A program made the position numbers and the translations under genes. Under the pieces are notes generated by a model. That model was not told the DNA's origin. It saw only the letters and a list, made by a program, of their open reading frames with translations, and searched no databases. This document shows positions 1-8,954 of a DNA stretch of 64,000 bases, piece after piece. Numbering within the stretch: position 1 is the first letter of the stretch; each line of letters begins with the position of its first letter. Source of the stretch: Anaerolineales bacterium (GTDB taxonomy: Bacteria > Chloroflexota > Anaerolineae > Anaerolineales > Villigracilaceae); NCBI GenBank assembly GCA_015075725.1, contig JABTTV010000001.1, forward strand, positions 1,054,001-1,118,000, in the 5' to 3' direction.

Positions 1-1
1 G

Positions 2-733
2 ATCGTAGACCGTTACGGCAAAGATATCCCCGATGGACCCAACCTTGCCGCCCTGCTGCGCATTGTCCATGACGTGGAAGGCATCGAGCGCATCCGATTC
101 CTAACCTCGCACCCCAACTACTTCGACGATGAACTCATCGATACCATCGCCGAGCTGCCGCGCGTCATGCCGCACATCGAGTTACCCATTCAAGCGGGCG
201 ATGACGATATTCTCGAAAACATGAAACGCGGATACACCCAAAGGGATTACCGCAACTTGATCGAAAAGATCCGCGGCCGCATCCCTCATTGTTCCATCGC
301 GACGGACATCATCGTCGGATTCCCCGGCGAGAGCGAGGAACAATTCATGGAAACTTACCGCCTCCTGTCGGACCTCAAGCTGGATGTTGCCCATTTAGCC
401 CGCTACTCCGTCCGCGAAGGGACCGTCGCCGCACGCCGCATGGAGGATAACGTCAGCGACGAGGAAAAGATGCGCCGCTTCCGCATGTTGGAGGAATTGC
501 AGGAGGGAATCGTCGCGGAGATCAACAGGAAATATCTCGGCGAGACCGTAGAAGTATTGTTTGAAGATAAGGTCAAGAACCGCTGGAAAGGCCGCACCCC
601 CACCAACAAACTGGTCTTTATCGAAACGGACGACGATCTACGCGGCAGACTTTTGCCCGTCACCGTCACCTGGACGGGACCGTGGTCGATGCAGGCAGGT
701 CTGCTGAAACAACCTGAATTGATCTCAATATAA
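2..733 (+). CDS. miaB: tRNA-2-methylthio-N6-dimethylallyladenosine synthase MiaB, 3' part
   Basis: Partial: the reading frame is open from base 2 and the 5' end lies outside the window. The visible ~243 codons hold the second half of the radical-SAM methylthiotransferase core (RIRFLTSHPNY, then HIELPIQAGDDDILENMKRG, then IATDIIVGFPGES) and a C-terminal TRAM domain (about the last 65 residues, RKYLGETVEVLFEDK onward). The family inserts a methylthio group at C2 of i6A37 in tRNAs reading UNN codons. The N-terminal UPF0004 domain and the CxxxCxxC cluster are not visible. MiaB is preferred over RimO or MtaB because of the HIELPIQAG segment and the TRAM spacing. Confidence 0.93.
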   Translation: MVDRYGKDIPDGPNLAALLRIVHDVEGIERIRFLTSHPNYFDDELIDTIAELPRVMPHIELPIQAGDDDILENMKRGYTQRDYRNLIEKIRGRIPHCSIATDIIVGFPGESEEQFMETYRLLSDLKLDVAHLARYSVREGTVAARRMEDNVSDEEKMRRFRMLEELQEGIVAEINRKYLGETVEVLFEDKVKNRWKGRTPTNKLVFIETDDDLRGRLLPVTVTWTGPWSMQAGLLKQPELISI

Positions 734-739
734 TTCGTG

Positions 740-766
740 GTAGGGGCGGGGTAACCCCGCCCCTAC
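740..766. repeat. Perfect 12-bp inverted repeat, GTAG...CTAC hairpin
   Basis: Arms 740-751 and 755-766 are perfect reverse complements (gtaggggcgggg / ccccgcccctac) around a 3-base loop. It sits 7 bases after the miaB stop. No T-run follows on the + strand, so it is either a non-canonical terminator or a dispersed palindromic element. It shares its GTAG/CTAC ends with the hairpin at 19163-19194. Confidence 0.7.
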
Positions 767-780
767 GCGTTTGCGGGGCT

Positions 781-796
781 TATAATCTCATCACCA
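781..796 (+). promoter_or_regulatory. TATAAT -10 box 9 bases before the AEC start codon
   Basis: TATAAT occupies 781-786 and the ATG is at 796, so a start site 6-8 bases below the box would leave almost no 5' leader. No convincing Shine-Dalgarno or -35 element is seen. Confidence 0.5.
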
Positions 797-1716
797 TGTC
801 CATTGCCGAACTCTTCAGTACCTTCGCCAATAACCTCCTGCCCATCCTGCTCATCGCGGCGGCTGGATTTATTCTAGGCAAAACCCTCACCGTCGATTCG
901 CGCACCATCGGCAGGATTGTCTTCTATATTTTCAGTCCCCTGCTGGTCTTCAATCTAATGATCACGAGCCAGTTGAATCTGAGCCAGGCCTTCAATACGG
1001 TCGGATACACAACGGCCGTCATTGCGGTCATGGGAACGATGGCTTTCATCCTCGGGAAACTTTTCAAACTCCAGCGCGCCCATCTGCTTGCGGTCATTCT
1101 CACAGTGGCATTCGGCAATACGGGCAATTATGGATTGCCGCTGGTCAAATTCGCGTTTGGCGATGAAGCATTGGCGGTCGCGTCCATTTTCTATGTCACC
1201 ACCACCATCCTCTTCAACACGGTCGGCGTCGTCATCGCATCTCTTGGCCATTTGGACTTGAAATCCGCTATACTGGGGGTGTTCCGCCTCCCGATCCTTT
1301 ACGCGGTGGCGGTCGCCCTGCTCATCAAAGGCACGGGCGTGGAGATTCCCCTGCCCATTGCCCGCACCATTGAGATCGCCGCCAATGGAGCCATTCCCGC
1401 CATGATCATCCTGCTCGGCTTGGAATTGACCCGCATCGAATGGTCGCACAGCCTGCGCGCTGTAGGTCTGGGCGTTGCCACAAAACTATTGCTGGGTCCT
1501 TTGGTTGGACTTGTTCTTGCAGCCTGGTTCGGATTGCAGGGTCACCCGCGGCAGGGAAACGTCATCGAATCGGCCATGCCGGCTGCGGTGGCGACCACCG
1601 TTGTGGCGACGGAATATAAACTGGAGCCTTCACTTGTCACCGCCATCGTGTTTTTGGGGACCGTCCTCAGCCCGTTGACGCTGACTCCGTTGATCGTTTA
1701 CCTTGCGGGAAATTGA
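796..1716 (+). CDS. AEC family permease (auxin efflux carrier / malate permease type)
   Basis: The 306-residue protein is almost entirely hydrophobic, with about ten membrane spans in two halves. Family-typical segments are NTGNYGLPLVKFAFGDEALA near residue 110 and the C-terminal ESAMPAAVATTVVATEYKLE segment near 255. AEC proteins are secondary carriers for organic acids, amino acids or other anions; the substrate cannot be read from sequence. The start ATG sits just behind a TATAAT box with no evident ribosome binding site, suggesting a leaderless message. The peptidase gene follows immediately at its stop codon, so the two are probably cotranscribed. Confidence 0.88.
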   Translation: MSIAELFSTFANNLLPILLIAAAGFILGKTLTVDSRTIGRIVFYIFSPLLVFNLMITSQLNLSQAFNTVGYTTAVIAVMGTMAFILGKLFKLQRAHLLAVILTVAFGNTGNYGLPLVKFAFGDEALAVASIFYVTTTILFNTVGVVIASLGHLDLKSAILGVFRLPILYAVAVALLIKGTGVEIPLPIARTIEIAANGAIPAMIILLGLELTRIEWSHSLRAVGLGVATKLLLGPLVGLVLAAWFGLQGHPRQGNVIESAMPAAVATTVVATEYKLEPSLVTAIVFLGTVLSPLTLTPLIVYLAGN

Positions 1717-1718
1717 AA

Positions 1719-2969
1719 ATGTCCGCTTCACACCCAGGGATTCTTCGCTTTATTGTGGTCGTGCTTCTCGTGTCGACCCTTTCCCTGAAATCGGATCAAG
1801 CCCGGGCGGAATCTTCGAGCCGCCCCGAGTCGCAGGGCGGAATCCAGGTGGAAGCGCAGGTAACGCATGAGTTCGGCAAATCCATCACCTTCGATGCAAT
1901 CATAAAAACACCGGGCCCGATCCAACAGGCGTCGCTTTTGTTTCGCGGCGTCAACGAGCAGGTGACGCGCGTGGAAACATTGCAAGTGGCGGAGGATGGC
2001 TCGGCGAATTTCGTTTACGACGCGTCGCTCAATGTATTCCCGCCCTTCAGCGGGATCATCTATTGGTTTCAAGCGACATTGAACGACGGCAACATCTACA
2101 CCAGCGAACCACAGACATATCAATATACCGATAATCGTTTTCCCTGGCGCGAGATTTCGCAATCGCTCGTTACGATTCATTGGTACGCGGGCGACGATGC
2201 ATTCGGTTCCGCCGCCCTCGACAGCGCCGGGGCGGGACTCTTCGCAATGAGGGATCTCATCCCTTTGTCGCTCACCGAGCCGGTTAATATTTACATTTAT
2301 TCCAACGTGGAAGACCTCAACGATACCTTTCTGCTCGGCGGGCGTGAATGGGCGGGCGGACATGCTCATGCCGACCTCGGCGTAATTCTTGTCGCGGTCC
2401 CTCCGGGGGCAAATCAATCCACCGAGATGGACACGTTCATTCCCCATGAACTCGCACATGTCATGTTGTACCGCACCCTCGGCGATACGTACCACGAACA
2501 GCCGGCCTGGTTGATCGAAGGCATCGCTTCGATGGTGGAACGCTATCCGAATCCGGATTACACCCGCGCGCTGGAGATCGCCAGCGCCAACGATACCTTG
2601 ATCCCATTCACGGAATTGTGCGCCTCATTCCCCGCCGACTCCGGGTCAGCGTACCTGGCATATGCCCAGTCTCAATCCTTTGTCACCTACATCCGCGATT
2701 CGTTCGGCGTTTCAGGCCTTTCCCGCCTCATCGCCACATACGGAGACGGCTTCGATTGCGATCTCGGCGCGACGAAGGCGCTCGGCGCATCGCTCGGTCA
2801 ACTCGACTCGCGCTGGCGCGAGACCGTGCTTGGTTTGAACCGGGGCGGGGCGGCGTTCCTTAATCTGCTCCCCTTCCTGCTTTTGCTGGTCATCGTCATC
2901 GTCGTTCCCATTTGGGGCGCCATCGACCTTGCCCGCCAGAGGAGGAGACATGCCCCCCGATCCAAATGA
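1719..2969 (+). CDS. Membrane-anchored gluzincin-type metallopeptidase (peptidase MA-like)
   Basis: The protein has an N-terminal signal or anchor (ILRFIVVVLLVSTLSL), an Ig-like extracellular region of about 120 residues, a zinc-peptidase domain with HELAH at about residue 243 followed by EQPAWLIEGIASMVE (the third ligand is probably in this helix), and a single C-terminal membrane span followed by a basic tail. This is the layout of MA-like peptidases tethered outside the cytoplasmic membrane. An in-frame TTG at 1713 overlaps the upstream stop, but ATG at 1719 is preferred. The end overlaps the acylphosphatase start by 20 bases, indicating coupling. The substrate is unknown. Confidence 0.8.
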   Translation: MSASHPGILRFIVVVLLVSTLSLKSDQARAESSSRPESQGGIQVEAQVTHEFGKSITFDAIIKTPGPIQQASLLFRGVNEQVTRVETLQVAEDGSANFVYDASLNVFPPFSGIIYWFQATLNDGNIYTSEPQTYQYTDNRFPWREISQSLVTIHWYAGDDAFGSAALDSAGAGLFAMRDLIPLSLTEPVNIYIYSNVEDLNDTFLLGGREWAGGHAHADLGVILVAVPPGANQSTEMDTFIPHELAHVMLYRTLGDTYHEQPAWLIEGIASMVERYPNPDYTRALEIASANDTLIPFTELCASFPADSGSAYLAYAQSQSFVTYIRDSFGVSGLSRLIATYGDGFDCDLGATKALGASLGQLDSRWRETVLGLNRGGAAFLNLLPFLLLLVIVIVVPIWGAIDLARQRRRHAPRSK

Positions 2970-3252
2970 AATTGTGCGAGCGCATGTCTGGGTGAAGGGC
3001 CGCGTACAGGGGGTTGGCTTTCGCGCTCATGTGGAATATTATGCGCGTCAGATCGGGGTGACCGGCTGGGTGCGCAATGTCGGCTACGATACCGTGGAAG
3101 CCGTCGCCGAGGGGCGGCGCGCAGATGTCGAGCGGTTTCTCGAGGCGGTAAAGGAAGGTCCGCGAATGTCGCGGGTCGATGAATCAAGAATCGAGTGGGA
3201 AGAGATGGTCGGAAACTCGTTCACTGATTTTCGGGTTATGAGGAGCACATAG
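2950..3252 (+). CDS. acyP: Acylphosphatase
   Basis: A 100-residue protein matching acylphosphatase over its whole length: VWVKGRVQGVGFRAHVEYYA contains the phosphate-binding loop with its catalytic Arg, and GWVRNVGYDTVEAVAEG contains the catalytic Asn. The enzyme hydrolyses acyl-phosphates in the cytosol. ATG 2950 is chosen over an in-frame TTG at 2929 because an AGGAGG-type site (2939-2946) precedes it and the family starts a few residues before the first beta strand. It lies inside the peptidase operon and 4 bases before the diguanylate cyclase. Confidence 0.93.
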   Translation: MPPDPNEIVRAHVWVKGRVQGVGFRAHVEYYARQIGVTGWVRNVGYDTVEAVAEGRRADVERFLEAVKEGPRMSRVDESRIEWEEMVGNSFTDFRVMRST

Positions 3253-3256
3253 CGTA

Positions 3257-4900
3257 GTGGAAGTCTTAAAGACCTTCACCAACCCCTACTCGCCCTACCT
3301 CCTGGCATCCACGTTGGTCGCATCGATCATGGCAGTGATCACCTGGCGCCGCCGGTCAGCGCCGGGGGCATTACCTCTTTTCCTCATGCTGATAACGACA
3401 ATCCTTTGGTCAGGCGCGGGCGTCCTGATCAATGAAGCCGTGAATTCGGAAAGCCGATACTACTGGTTTAATTTCCTCCTTTTTGGTTCGTTGATGGGAA
3501 CCCCCGCTTTTTGGGCGTTCGGCGTGCAATACACCGGCCGCGATCACTGGCTTACCCGGCGCAACATCCTGCTTGTTAGCATTATTCCAATCCTCTCCGT
3601 GCTGCTCGGTTGGACGGCGAGATACCACGACCTGTTCTACAAGGTCTTCGATTTCGGGACCCGGCTTCCGAACGGACAATGGAATCTCGTCCCGGGTATC
3701 ATGTATTGGGTTTATGTCGCCTACTCCTATTCGGTTATGATCTTCACGGTCGGAATTCTCGCGCAGGCTTTTTCCCAATCGGCAGGAGAATATCGGTCGC
3801 AGGCTGGTGTGATACTGGCTGGCACGTTGATACCATTCATCGGGAACATCGTTTACACATTCCTTCTCGGCATGGGAAACGGCGGGATCGACCCCACACC
3901 TCTCCTTTTCACTGTGATGGGGGTCTTTTACGCCTATGGATTGTTTCGACACCGCTTGTTCGACATGGCGCCAATTGCCCGCCACATGCTGATCGAAACC
4001 ATGCAGGATGGTGTCATCTTGATCGATGCGCGAAACCGCGTGGTGGATGTCAACCCCTCCGCCTTGCGCTGGCTCGGATGGAATCAGCACTCGCCGATCG
4101 GCAGGGATATGGAGGAAATTCTCGGCGACTGGTACAACCAGATCACCATCTTCCCCACGAATCTGTATATAGAAACGGAAGTGCATACCACCGACAAGCC
4201 CGAAAGGTATTTCGACCTGCGGGTGGAACCCCTCACCGACAAAAAGCAAATGATGACAGGGCGGCTGATCGTCTTCCGCGACATCACCAGGCAAAAAATG
4301 GCTGAAAAAGCCTTTCGCGACGCACACGACCGCATGAGGCTTCATCTGAAGGAGATCGAGTTGCTCCAGGAGGAACTGCGCGAACAATCCATCCGAGATC
4401 CGCTCACAGGGCTCTTCAACCGCCGATACCTTGAGGAAACCTTCGAACGGGAACTTGCCCGCGCAATTCGCGAAGAGACCACGCTCAGCGTCTGCATGGC
4501 AGACATCGATAACTTCAAATCCTTCAATGACCGGCACGGGCACAAGGCGGGGGACCTGGTCTTAAAAACGCTTGCAGAGATATTTACCACGCATTCCCGC
4601 GCCGCGGACGTGGTCTGCCGTTATGGAGGCGAGGAATTCCTGATCCTCATGCCGGGCGCGGACCTGGATACCACCGCCCGCCGCGCCGAAGACTGGCGCA
4701 GTATATTCGAACAGTCGAGGATCGAGTTCGATGGCGAAATATTATCCACCACGCTCTCATTAGGCGTGGCGGTCTTCCCGCATCAGGGACGCACAAGCGA
4801 TGAAGTGATTAAACTTGCCGATGAGGCTCTTTACCTTTCCAAGCATGGGGGAAAAAACAAGGTCAGCATGGCAAGACCCTGGGCCAATAACCCTATGTAA
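3257..4900 (+). CDS. Diguanylate cyclase with 7TM N-terminus, PAS and GGDEF domains
   Basis: GTG start at 3257, 4 bases after acylphosphatase. The 547 residues carry 7-8 membrane spans (about 1-230, resembling the histidine-kinase N-terminal 7TM sensor), a PAS domain (about 250-350; [20 protein letters not shown]), a coiled-coil linker ([17 protein letters not shown]) and a GGDEF domain. The active-site loop is GGEEF at about 457-461, and an RxxD inhibitory site (RAAD) lies five residues upstream, so product inhibition by c-di-GMP is expected. No EAL or HD-GYP domain is present. The ligand is unknown. Its 3' end overlaps convergent radC by 8 bases. Confidence 0.9.
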   Translation: MEVLKTFTNPYSPYLLASTLVASIMAVITWRRRSAPGALPLFLMLITTILWSGAGVLINEAVNSESRYYWFNFLLFGSLMGTPAFWAFGVQYTGRDHWLTRRNILLVSIIPILSVLLGWTARYHDLFYKVFDFGTRLPNGQWNLVPGIMYWVYVAYSYSVMIFTVGILAQAFSQSAGEYRSQAGVILAGTLIPFIGNIVYTFLLGMGNGGIDPTPLLFTVMGVFYAYGLFRHRLFDMAPIARHMLIETMQDGVILIDARNRVVDVNPSALRWLGWNQHSPIGRDMEEILGDWYNQITIFPTNLYIETEVHTTDKPERYFDLRVEPLTDKKQMMTGRLIVFRDITRQKMAEKAFRDAHDRMRLHLKEIELLQEELREQSIRDPLTGLFNRRYLEETFERELARAIREETTLSVCMADIDNFKSFNDRHGHKAGDLVLKTLAEIFTTHSRAADVVCRYGGEEFLILMPGADLDTTARRAEDWRSIFEQSRIEFDGEILSTTLSLGVAVFPHQGRTSDEVIKLADEALYLSKHGGKNKVSMARPWANNPM

Positions 4901-5600
4901 ACCCCAACCCTCTTTCCTTCAAAGATACCCATTTCCCCTGACCGATAACCAAATGATCGAGTACGTCGATATCCAGAAGTTTCCCCGCCTGGACGATGGC
5001 GCGCGTGACAGCCACATCGTCGGGGCTGGGAGTCGGGTCGCCGCTGGGATGGTTATGCGTGACGATGACTGCCGATGCATTTGTGCGGATCGCCTCCTTG
5101 AACAATTCCCCAACACGCACCTGCGACGAATTGACCGAACCTTTATAGACTTCCACGATGGCAAGCACACGATTGCGCCGGTCCAAAAGGATCACGCGCA
5201 AATGCTCCTGCTCCAATGCGGACATTTCATACTGCACAAGCGCCGCTGCGTCCGCCGGGCTGTTGATGGCTAGTTTCTCCTCCGGTGCTTCGAAGGTCAG
5301 CCGCCTGCCCAATTCGATGGCGGCTTTGATCTGCGACGCTTTGGCTTCCCCCATTCCGTGCTGGTCCATCAATTCCTTGAACGGCGCGCGGTGCAGTCCG
5401 CGCAAGCCGCCGAAGTTTTGCAAAAGACGCTGCCCCACATCCACGGCGTTCTCGCCTTGAACGCCAACTCGTAAAAGGATCGCCAATAATTCGGCGTTCG
5501 TCAATGCCTGCGGACCGAGCATCGCCAGCCGTTCGCGCGGGCGATCCGCCTGGTGCAGGTCTGCGATTCGATAGGTCGGTTTCGGATTGGGTTCGGTCAT
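4893..5600 (-). CDS. radC: RadC family protein (JAMM domain, DUF2466/UPF0758)
   Basis: A 235-residue protein with an N-terminal helix-hairpin-helix-like region (residues 20-100) and a C-terminal JAMM/MPN domain: [18 protein letters not shown] contains the HxH...S...D metal site near residues 185-200. The family was named for DNA repair, but its biochemical role is unsettled. On the minus strand a TAAAAT box and an AGGGAGAG site precede the ATG at 5600. It converges on the diguanylate cyclase and is divergent from the GT-C-like gene at 5704. Confidence 0.93.
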   Translation of the reverse strand: MTEPNPKPTYRIADLHQADRPRERLAMLGPQALTNAELLAILLRVGVQGENAVDVGQRLLQNFGGLRGLHRAPFKELMDQHGMGEAKASQIKAAIELGRRLTFEAPEEKLAINSPADAAALVQYEMSALEQEHLRVILLDRRNRVLAIVEVYKGSVNSSQVRVGELFKEAIRTNASAVIVTHNHPSGDPTPSPDDVAVTRAIVQAGKLLDIDVLDHLVIGQGKWVSLKERGLGFT

Positions 5601-5690
5601 GTTCTCTCCCTGAAAATGGGTTGGCTAATTTTACAACCATTTCAAGGCAAGCAGTACAAGTTTCAAGACTTGTTCTTCAACGAGTTCGAT

Positions 5691-5704
5691 TAGAATCTCC
5701 TGCA
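5691..5704 (+). promoter_or_regulatory. TAGAAT -10 box 7 bases before ATG (probable leaderless start)
   Basis: TAGAAT at 5691-5696 is followed after 7 bases by ATG at 5704, with no Shine-Dalgarno sequence in between. A weak -35-like TTGTTC lies near 5670. Confidence 0.45.
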
Positions 5705-7416
5705 TGCAAATATCCCCCAAAGCCGTCCGCGCCATTTCCGTATTACTTTTTATCGACGGGCTGATCGCCATCGGTTGCGCGATCTTCGCACATGCTCTCG
5801 GCATCGATCCTAATCCTGATTGGGGACGTTCGCGCATTTTTCTTTTTCTCTTCGGCGGTTCGCTGCTTGCGCTCTCGATATTTCTGCGCAGGAAAAATCC
5901 CGCGCTCATCTCCTCGGATGCGACAAAGACCTTTACGATTATCGGGCACACCTGGGCGGTCATTCTCGTCATTTACGTATGGTTCATCACCTTTGGCACG
6001 TTCACAGAATGGCGCGCCTCCACCCGCTATTATTCACTGCTTGCAGATGCATTCAGCAAGGGTCAACTTCACGTGGATGTGGAACCCGGCGCGGCGCTTC
6101 TCGCTGCAGACGATCCCTACAACAACGAAGGACGCCCACCCTTCGATGACGACGTTTGGGATTTGTCCCTTTACAAGGGAAAACTTTATTTGTATTGGGG
6201 ACCCGTCCCCGCCCTGCTCCTGACACCAATTCAACTCGTCTTAAATAAAGACCTTGCGGATATATACCCTGTCTTCTTTTTCTTTTGCGGATTGTTGATC
6301 TTAAACTCACTGATCGCGCTAAAAATGCGGCGGCTCTTCTTCGCAGACATCCCCATGCGGAATGTAACCGCCTCTCTCCTTGTCCTTGGCTTGATCCTGC
6401 CCATCCCGTGGTCGCTTTCCATCCCGGACGTATATGAAGCGGCAATTGGCGCGGGTCAATTTTTCCTCATTGGCGGCATCTACTTCGTCATCCTGGCATT
6501 CGAATATTTGCTCAAGCCACCCTCCCCGGCGGAGGGGATGCCGCCAAAAGCAGGGTTGTTATTATTTCTCGCCGGTCTCTTCTGGGCGTGTTCCGTCGGT
6601 TCGCGCGCGATCAACGTCCTTTCGATATTTTTTCTGACAGCATTTACCTTATATTGGATCTGGAAAACCTGCGTTATTGATTGGATTAAATCAACCGCTC
6701 CGCTTTTGACCCCGCTTGTGCTTGGCGCGATCCTGATCGGATGGTACAACTACGCGCGCTTCGACGATCCGCTCGAGTTCGGACTCCGCTACCAGATCAC
6801 GGTCCAAAACATGAACCGCGACATGCCTCTCGCCTTCGAACTGGAGTATTTGCCGTATAATTTCACGGCTTACGTGTTGCAGCCTTTTCAATTCGTTTCA
6901 GGATTCCCATTCATACGACCTGTTGGCTACACTGGCTTGATCCAAGACCACGGCATCACCGCCCCGGGTCTTTATGCGGCAGGCAACGTGACCGGCATGC
7001 TCTTCTTCGCGCCTTTTTTGCTTCTTGCATTCCTGCCTTTTGTCAAACCAAAACCGCCTGGCGGAAAAGAGGCGCAGGTTTCCGATTTGCGAAGATTCAT
7101 CCTGTACCTTCTCGGCGGTCCCTTCCTGATCGGTTTCACCAGCATCCTGTTTTACTACTACGGGCAGATGCGCTTCCTTGTGGATGTGATCTCACAGATC
7201 ACCCTGCTGGCTGTCTTCGGTTATTGGACGGTTGTTCGAAGATTCCCCAAAGCATACCTATATTTTGCGAACCTACTTATCGTCATCACCCTCACCATCA
7301 GCCTGTTGCTCTCTGTCACCAGCGAGAGCGGCCGGATGGAAAAGCTTAACCCCGCATTCGATGACGGGGAAGCGATCAAAATTTTAATGACGCAATATGA
7401 CATTACCGGCCCTTAA
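5704..7416 (+). CDS. Polytopic membrane protein, GT-C glycosyltransferase-like
   Basis: The 570-residue protein has about 12 predicted membrane spans and one notable extracytoplasmic loop after the third (about residues 115-160), where DVWDLSLYKGKLYLYWGPVP is the most distinctive segment. The overall plan (acidic first loop, a lumenal loop with a conserved-looking YWGP patch, many spans) resembles GT-C type lipid-sugar dependent transferases, but no DD/DE motif is certain. The function is therefore only inferred. It stands alone between divergent radC and a convergent stalk-protein gene. Confidence 0.6.
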   Translation: MQISPKAVRAISVLLFIDGLIAIGCAIFAHALGIDPNPDWGRSRIFLFLFGGSLLALSIFLRRKNPALISSDATKTFTIIGHTWAVILVIYVWFITFGTFTEWRASTRYYSLLADAFSKGQLHVDVEPGAALLAADDPYNNEGRPPFDDDVWDLSLYKGKLYLYWGPVPALLLTPIQLVLNKDLADIYPVFFFFCGLLILNSLIALKMRRLFFADIPMRNVTASLLVLGLILPIPWSLSIPDVYEAAIGAGQFFLIGGIYFVILAFEYLLKPPSPAEGMPPKAGLLLFLAGLFWACSVGSRAINVLSIFFLTAFTLYWIWKTCVIDWIKSTAPLLTPLVLGAILIGWYNYARFDDPLEFGLRYQITVQNMNRDMPLAFELEYLPYNFTAYVLQPFQFVSGFPFIRPVGYTGLIQDHGITAPGLYAAGNVTGMLFFAPFLLLAFLPFVKPKPPGGKEAQVSDLRRFILYLLGGPFLIGFTSILFYYYGQMRFLVDVISQITLLAVFGYWTVVRRFPKAYLYFANLLIVITLTISLLLSVTSESGRMEKLNPAFDDGEAIKILMTQYDITGP

Positions 7417-7499
7417 TAAGGTGCCTGATAGCGCCGTTGAATGCGAAGACCTCTGCCAATTCTATACATCCCCAATATGCAGTATTCTTGTTCATAAAA

Positions 7500-7533
7500 A
7501 CTTACTCTCGAAAACTTGATTTCGAGAGTAAGT
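7500..7533 (-). terminator. Rho-independent terminator of the stalk-protein gene
   Basis: Perfect 14-bp stem (7500-7513 / 7520-7533) with a 6-base loop. Read on the minus strand it is followed by TTTTTATGAA, so it terminates the leftward gene ending at 7545. The + strand side has no T-run. Confidence 0.85.
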
Positions 7534-7544
7534 CAGGTCTTGTT

Positions 7545-8954
7545 TTAGGGGGTGGGTGGCGCTTCTTCTGTTGAGGCTTCTTCCGTTTGGGCAGGCTCCT
7601 CTGTTGTTGGTTCTTCCACCTGAATTGAAGCCTCCATGACTGGTTCCAACGCTGCTTGATTTACGGCTGGCGCAAGTGGCGCAGAAATCGGTACTTCGAC
7701 AGTCTGGACTGCATCCACCTGAACAGCATCGGCTCCGCCAGTCGGATTGATAATCACTACAAAACCATAGGTGCCGGGTGGAGGTCGCCCGCTTGTGCCA
7801 TCATCGACATCGATCAGAATGCCTGTTCCAGGAGCGGGTCCTGCGCCATCTGAGTCGTACAATTGGCTTGGGTCGACTATTTCGTTATCCGCTTCGCCGC
7901 CGGTGGTTACAGCTATATCGCCAACGTTGGAGTTGTCATCAGGAATGCCATTTCCCCAGTTAAACACTTCGTAATACGTTGCCCCGGTATCGTCATTGGT
8001 AATTCCCACAACGAACCAGTCAAGGTAGATAACATTAATATTTAGGAATTCATACACCGCCAGGTCATAATTGCCATCCGGGGTGGCTTCGACCGTAACA
8101 TTTAACCCGAGAACAACATAAAATCCCTCATTGATATTTGCTGTGTTGGCGTCATTATAGATATTCGTATTATCCGGCGGAGCGCCCACGTTGATTTGTG
8201 TGGGTGCAGGTGCAATCGGCGTGTAAGTTGTTGTTGTAATATCGCCATAATCGCAAGGCTCGGGTCCGTCAGGGTTGTGTGCGCCAGGACAAACCGGGGG
8301 AGGCGGGTCATACGTGCATGGCAAAGGCTGCCCTTGATTGTTTGCATTGGGGTCTTCGCAAGTAGTGGGGTCGTACGTGCAGGGTAATGGCTGCCCCTGA
8401 TTGTTTGCATTGGGGTCTTCGCAAGTAGTGGGGTCGTACGTGCAGGGTAGAGGCTGTCCCTGATTATTTGCATTGGGGTCTGTGCAGGTTGACGGAGGAG
8501 TCGAACTGCCATCCGGAGGTTCGGTCTCTTCAGGAGTATTTGTTGGAGATGCCGTCCCTGTAGCAGAAGTGGATGTAGCAGAAGGGGTGCTGGTGGGTGT
8601 GGCTTGCGTCGGCGGGGATTCGGTTGCGGTGGGCGTTGCCTCTGTTGGCGGGGGTGAGGCGGTGGGAGAAAAGGTCAGGAAGGGCGGGTAGTAAACATCC
8701 GCTCCAGGCGTGAGGTAATACTCCATCCATGCCATCGGCGTGAGAATCTGCGGCAGGATCGGTTCGAGCAGGGCAAAGGGTCTTGCTGAGTTCGGATCCG
8801 GCTCGAGGTTCGAGTTCATATCCGCGTTCACGCTCCAGATCGGTATGAGGCGGATGGCGATCTGCCCGACGATGATGATCAAGAAGATGCCGATGGGAAT
8901 GATGAAAATGAGGAGCGTCCAGTCGCGCCGTTCGCGTTTTTGATCGTGAATCAT
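7545..8954 (-). CDS. Membrane-anchored Thr/Pro-rich stalk protein with Cys-containing 21-residue repeats
   Basis: The 469 residues run as follows: short basic N-terminus, one membrane span (about 14-37), a juxtamembrane segment, a long Pro/Thr/Ser stalk (about 95-150), three to four copies of a 21-residue unit of the type CEDPNANNQGQPLPCTYDPT, a beta-rich domain of about 160 residues (GFYVVLGLNVTVEATPDGN onward), and an acidic Glu/Thr/Pro tail ending in APPTP. The orientation suggests the bulk is outside the cell. The start overlaps the stop of the upstream sensor kinase by 4 bases (ATGA), so both should be expressed together. No known family was recognised for the globular part. Confidence 0.75.
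   Translation of the reverse strand: MIHDQKRERRDWTLLIFIIPIGIFLIIIVGQIAIRLIPIWSVNADMNSNLEPDPNSARPFALLEPILPQILTPMAWMEYYLTPGADVYYPPFLTFSPTASPPPTEATPTATESPPTQATPTSTPSATSTSATGTASPTNTPEETEPPDGSSTPPSTCTDPNANNQGQPLPCTYDPTTCEDPNANNQGQPLPCTYDPTTCEDPNANNQGQPLPCTYDPPPPVCPGAHNPDGPEPCDYGDITTTTYTPIAPAPTQINVGAPPDNTNIYNDANTANINEGFYVVLGLNVTVEATPDGNYDLAVYEFLNINVIYLDWFVVGITNDDTGATYYEVFNWGNGIPDDNSNVGDIAVTTGGEADNEIVDPSQLYDSDGAGPAPGTGILIDVDDGTSGRPPPGTYGFVVIINPTGGADAVQVDAVQTVEVPISAPLAPAVNQAALEPVMEASIQVEEPTTEEPAQTEEASTEEAPPTP
8311..8482. repeat. 63-bp in-frame tandem repeat, about 2.7 copies
   Basis: Units start at 8311, 8374 and 8437, exactly 63 bases apart. The first two full copies differ at only a few positions, which indicates recent expansion. 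It encodes the 21-residue two-cysteine repeat of the stalk protein. Confidence 0.9.

Noticed and set aside
8311..8482. CRISPR array from the 63-bp repeats
   Set aside because: The repeats are directly adjacent, in frame and protein-coding, without spacers.
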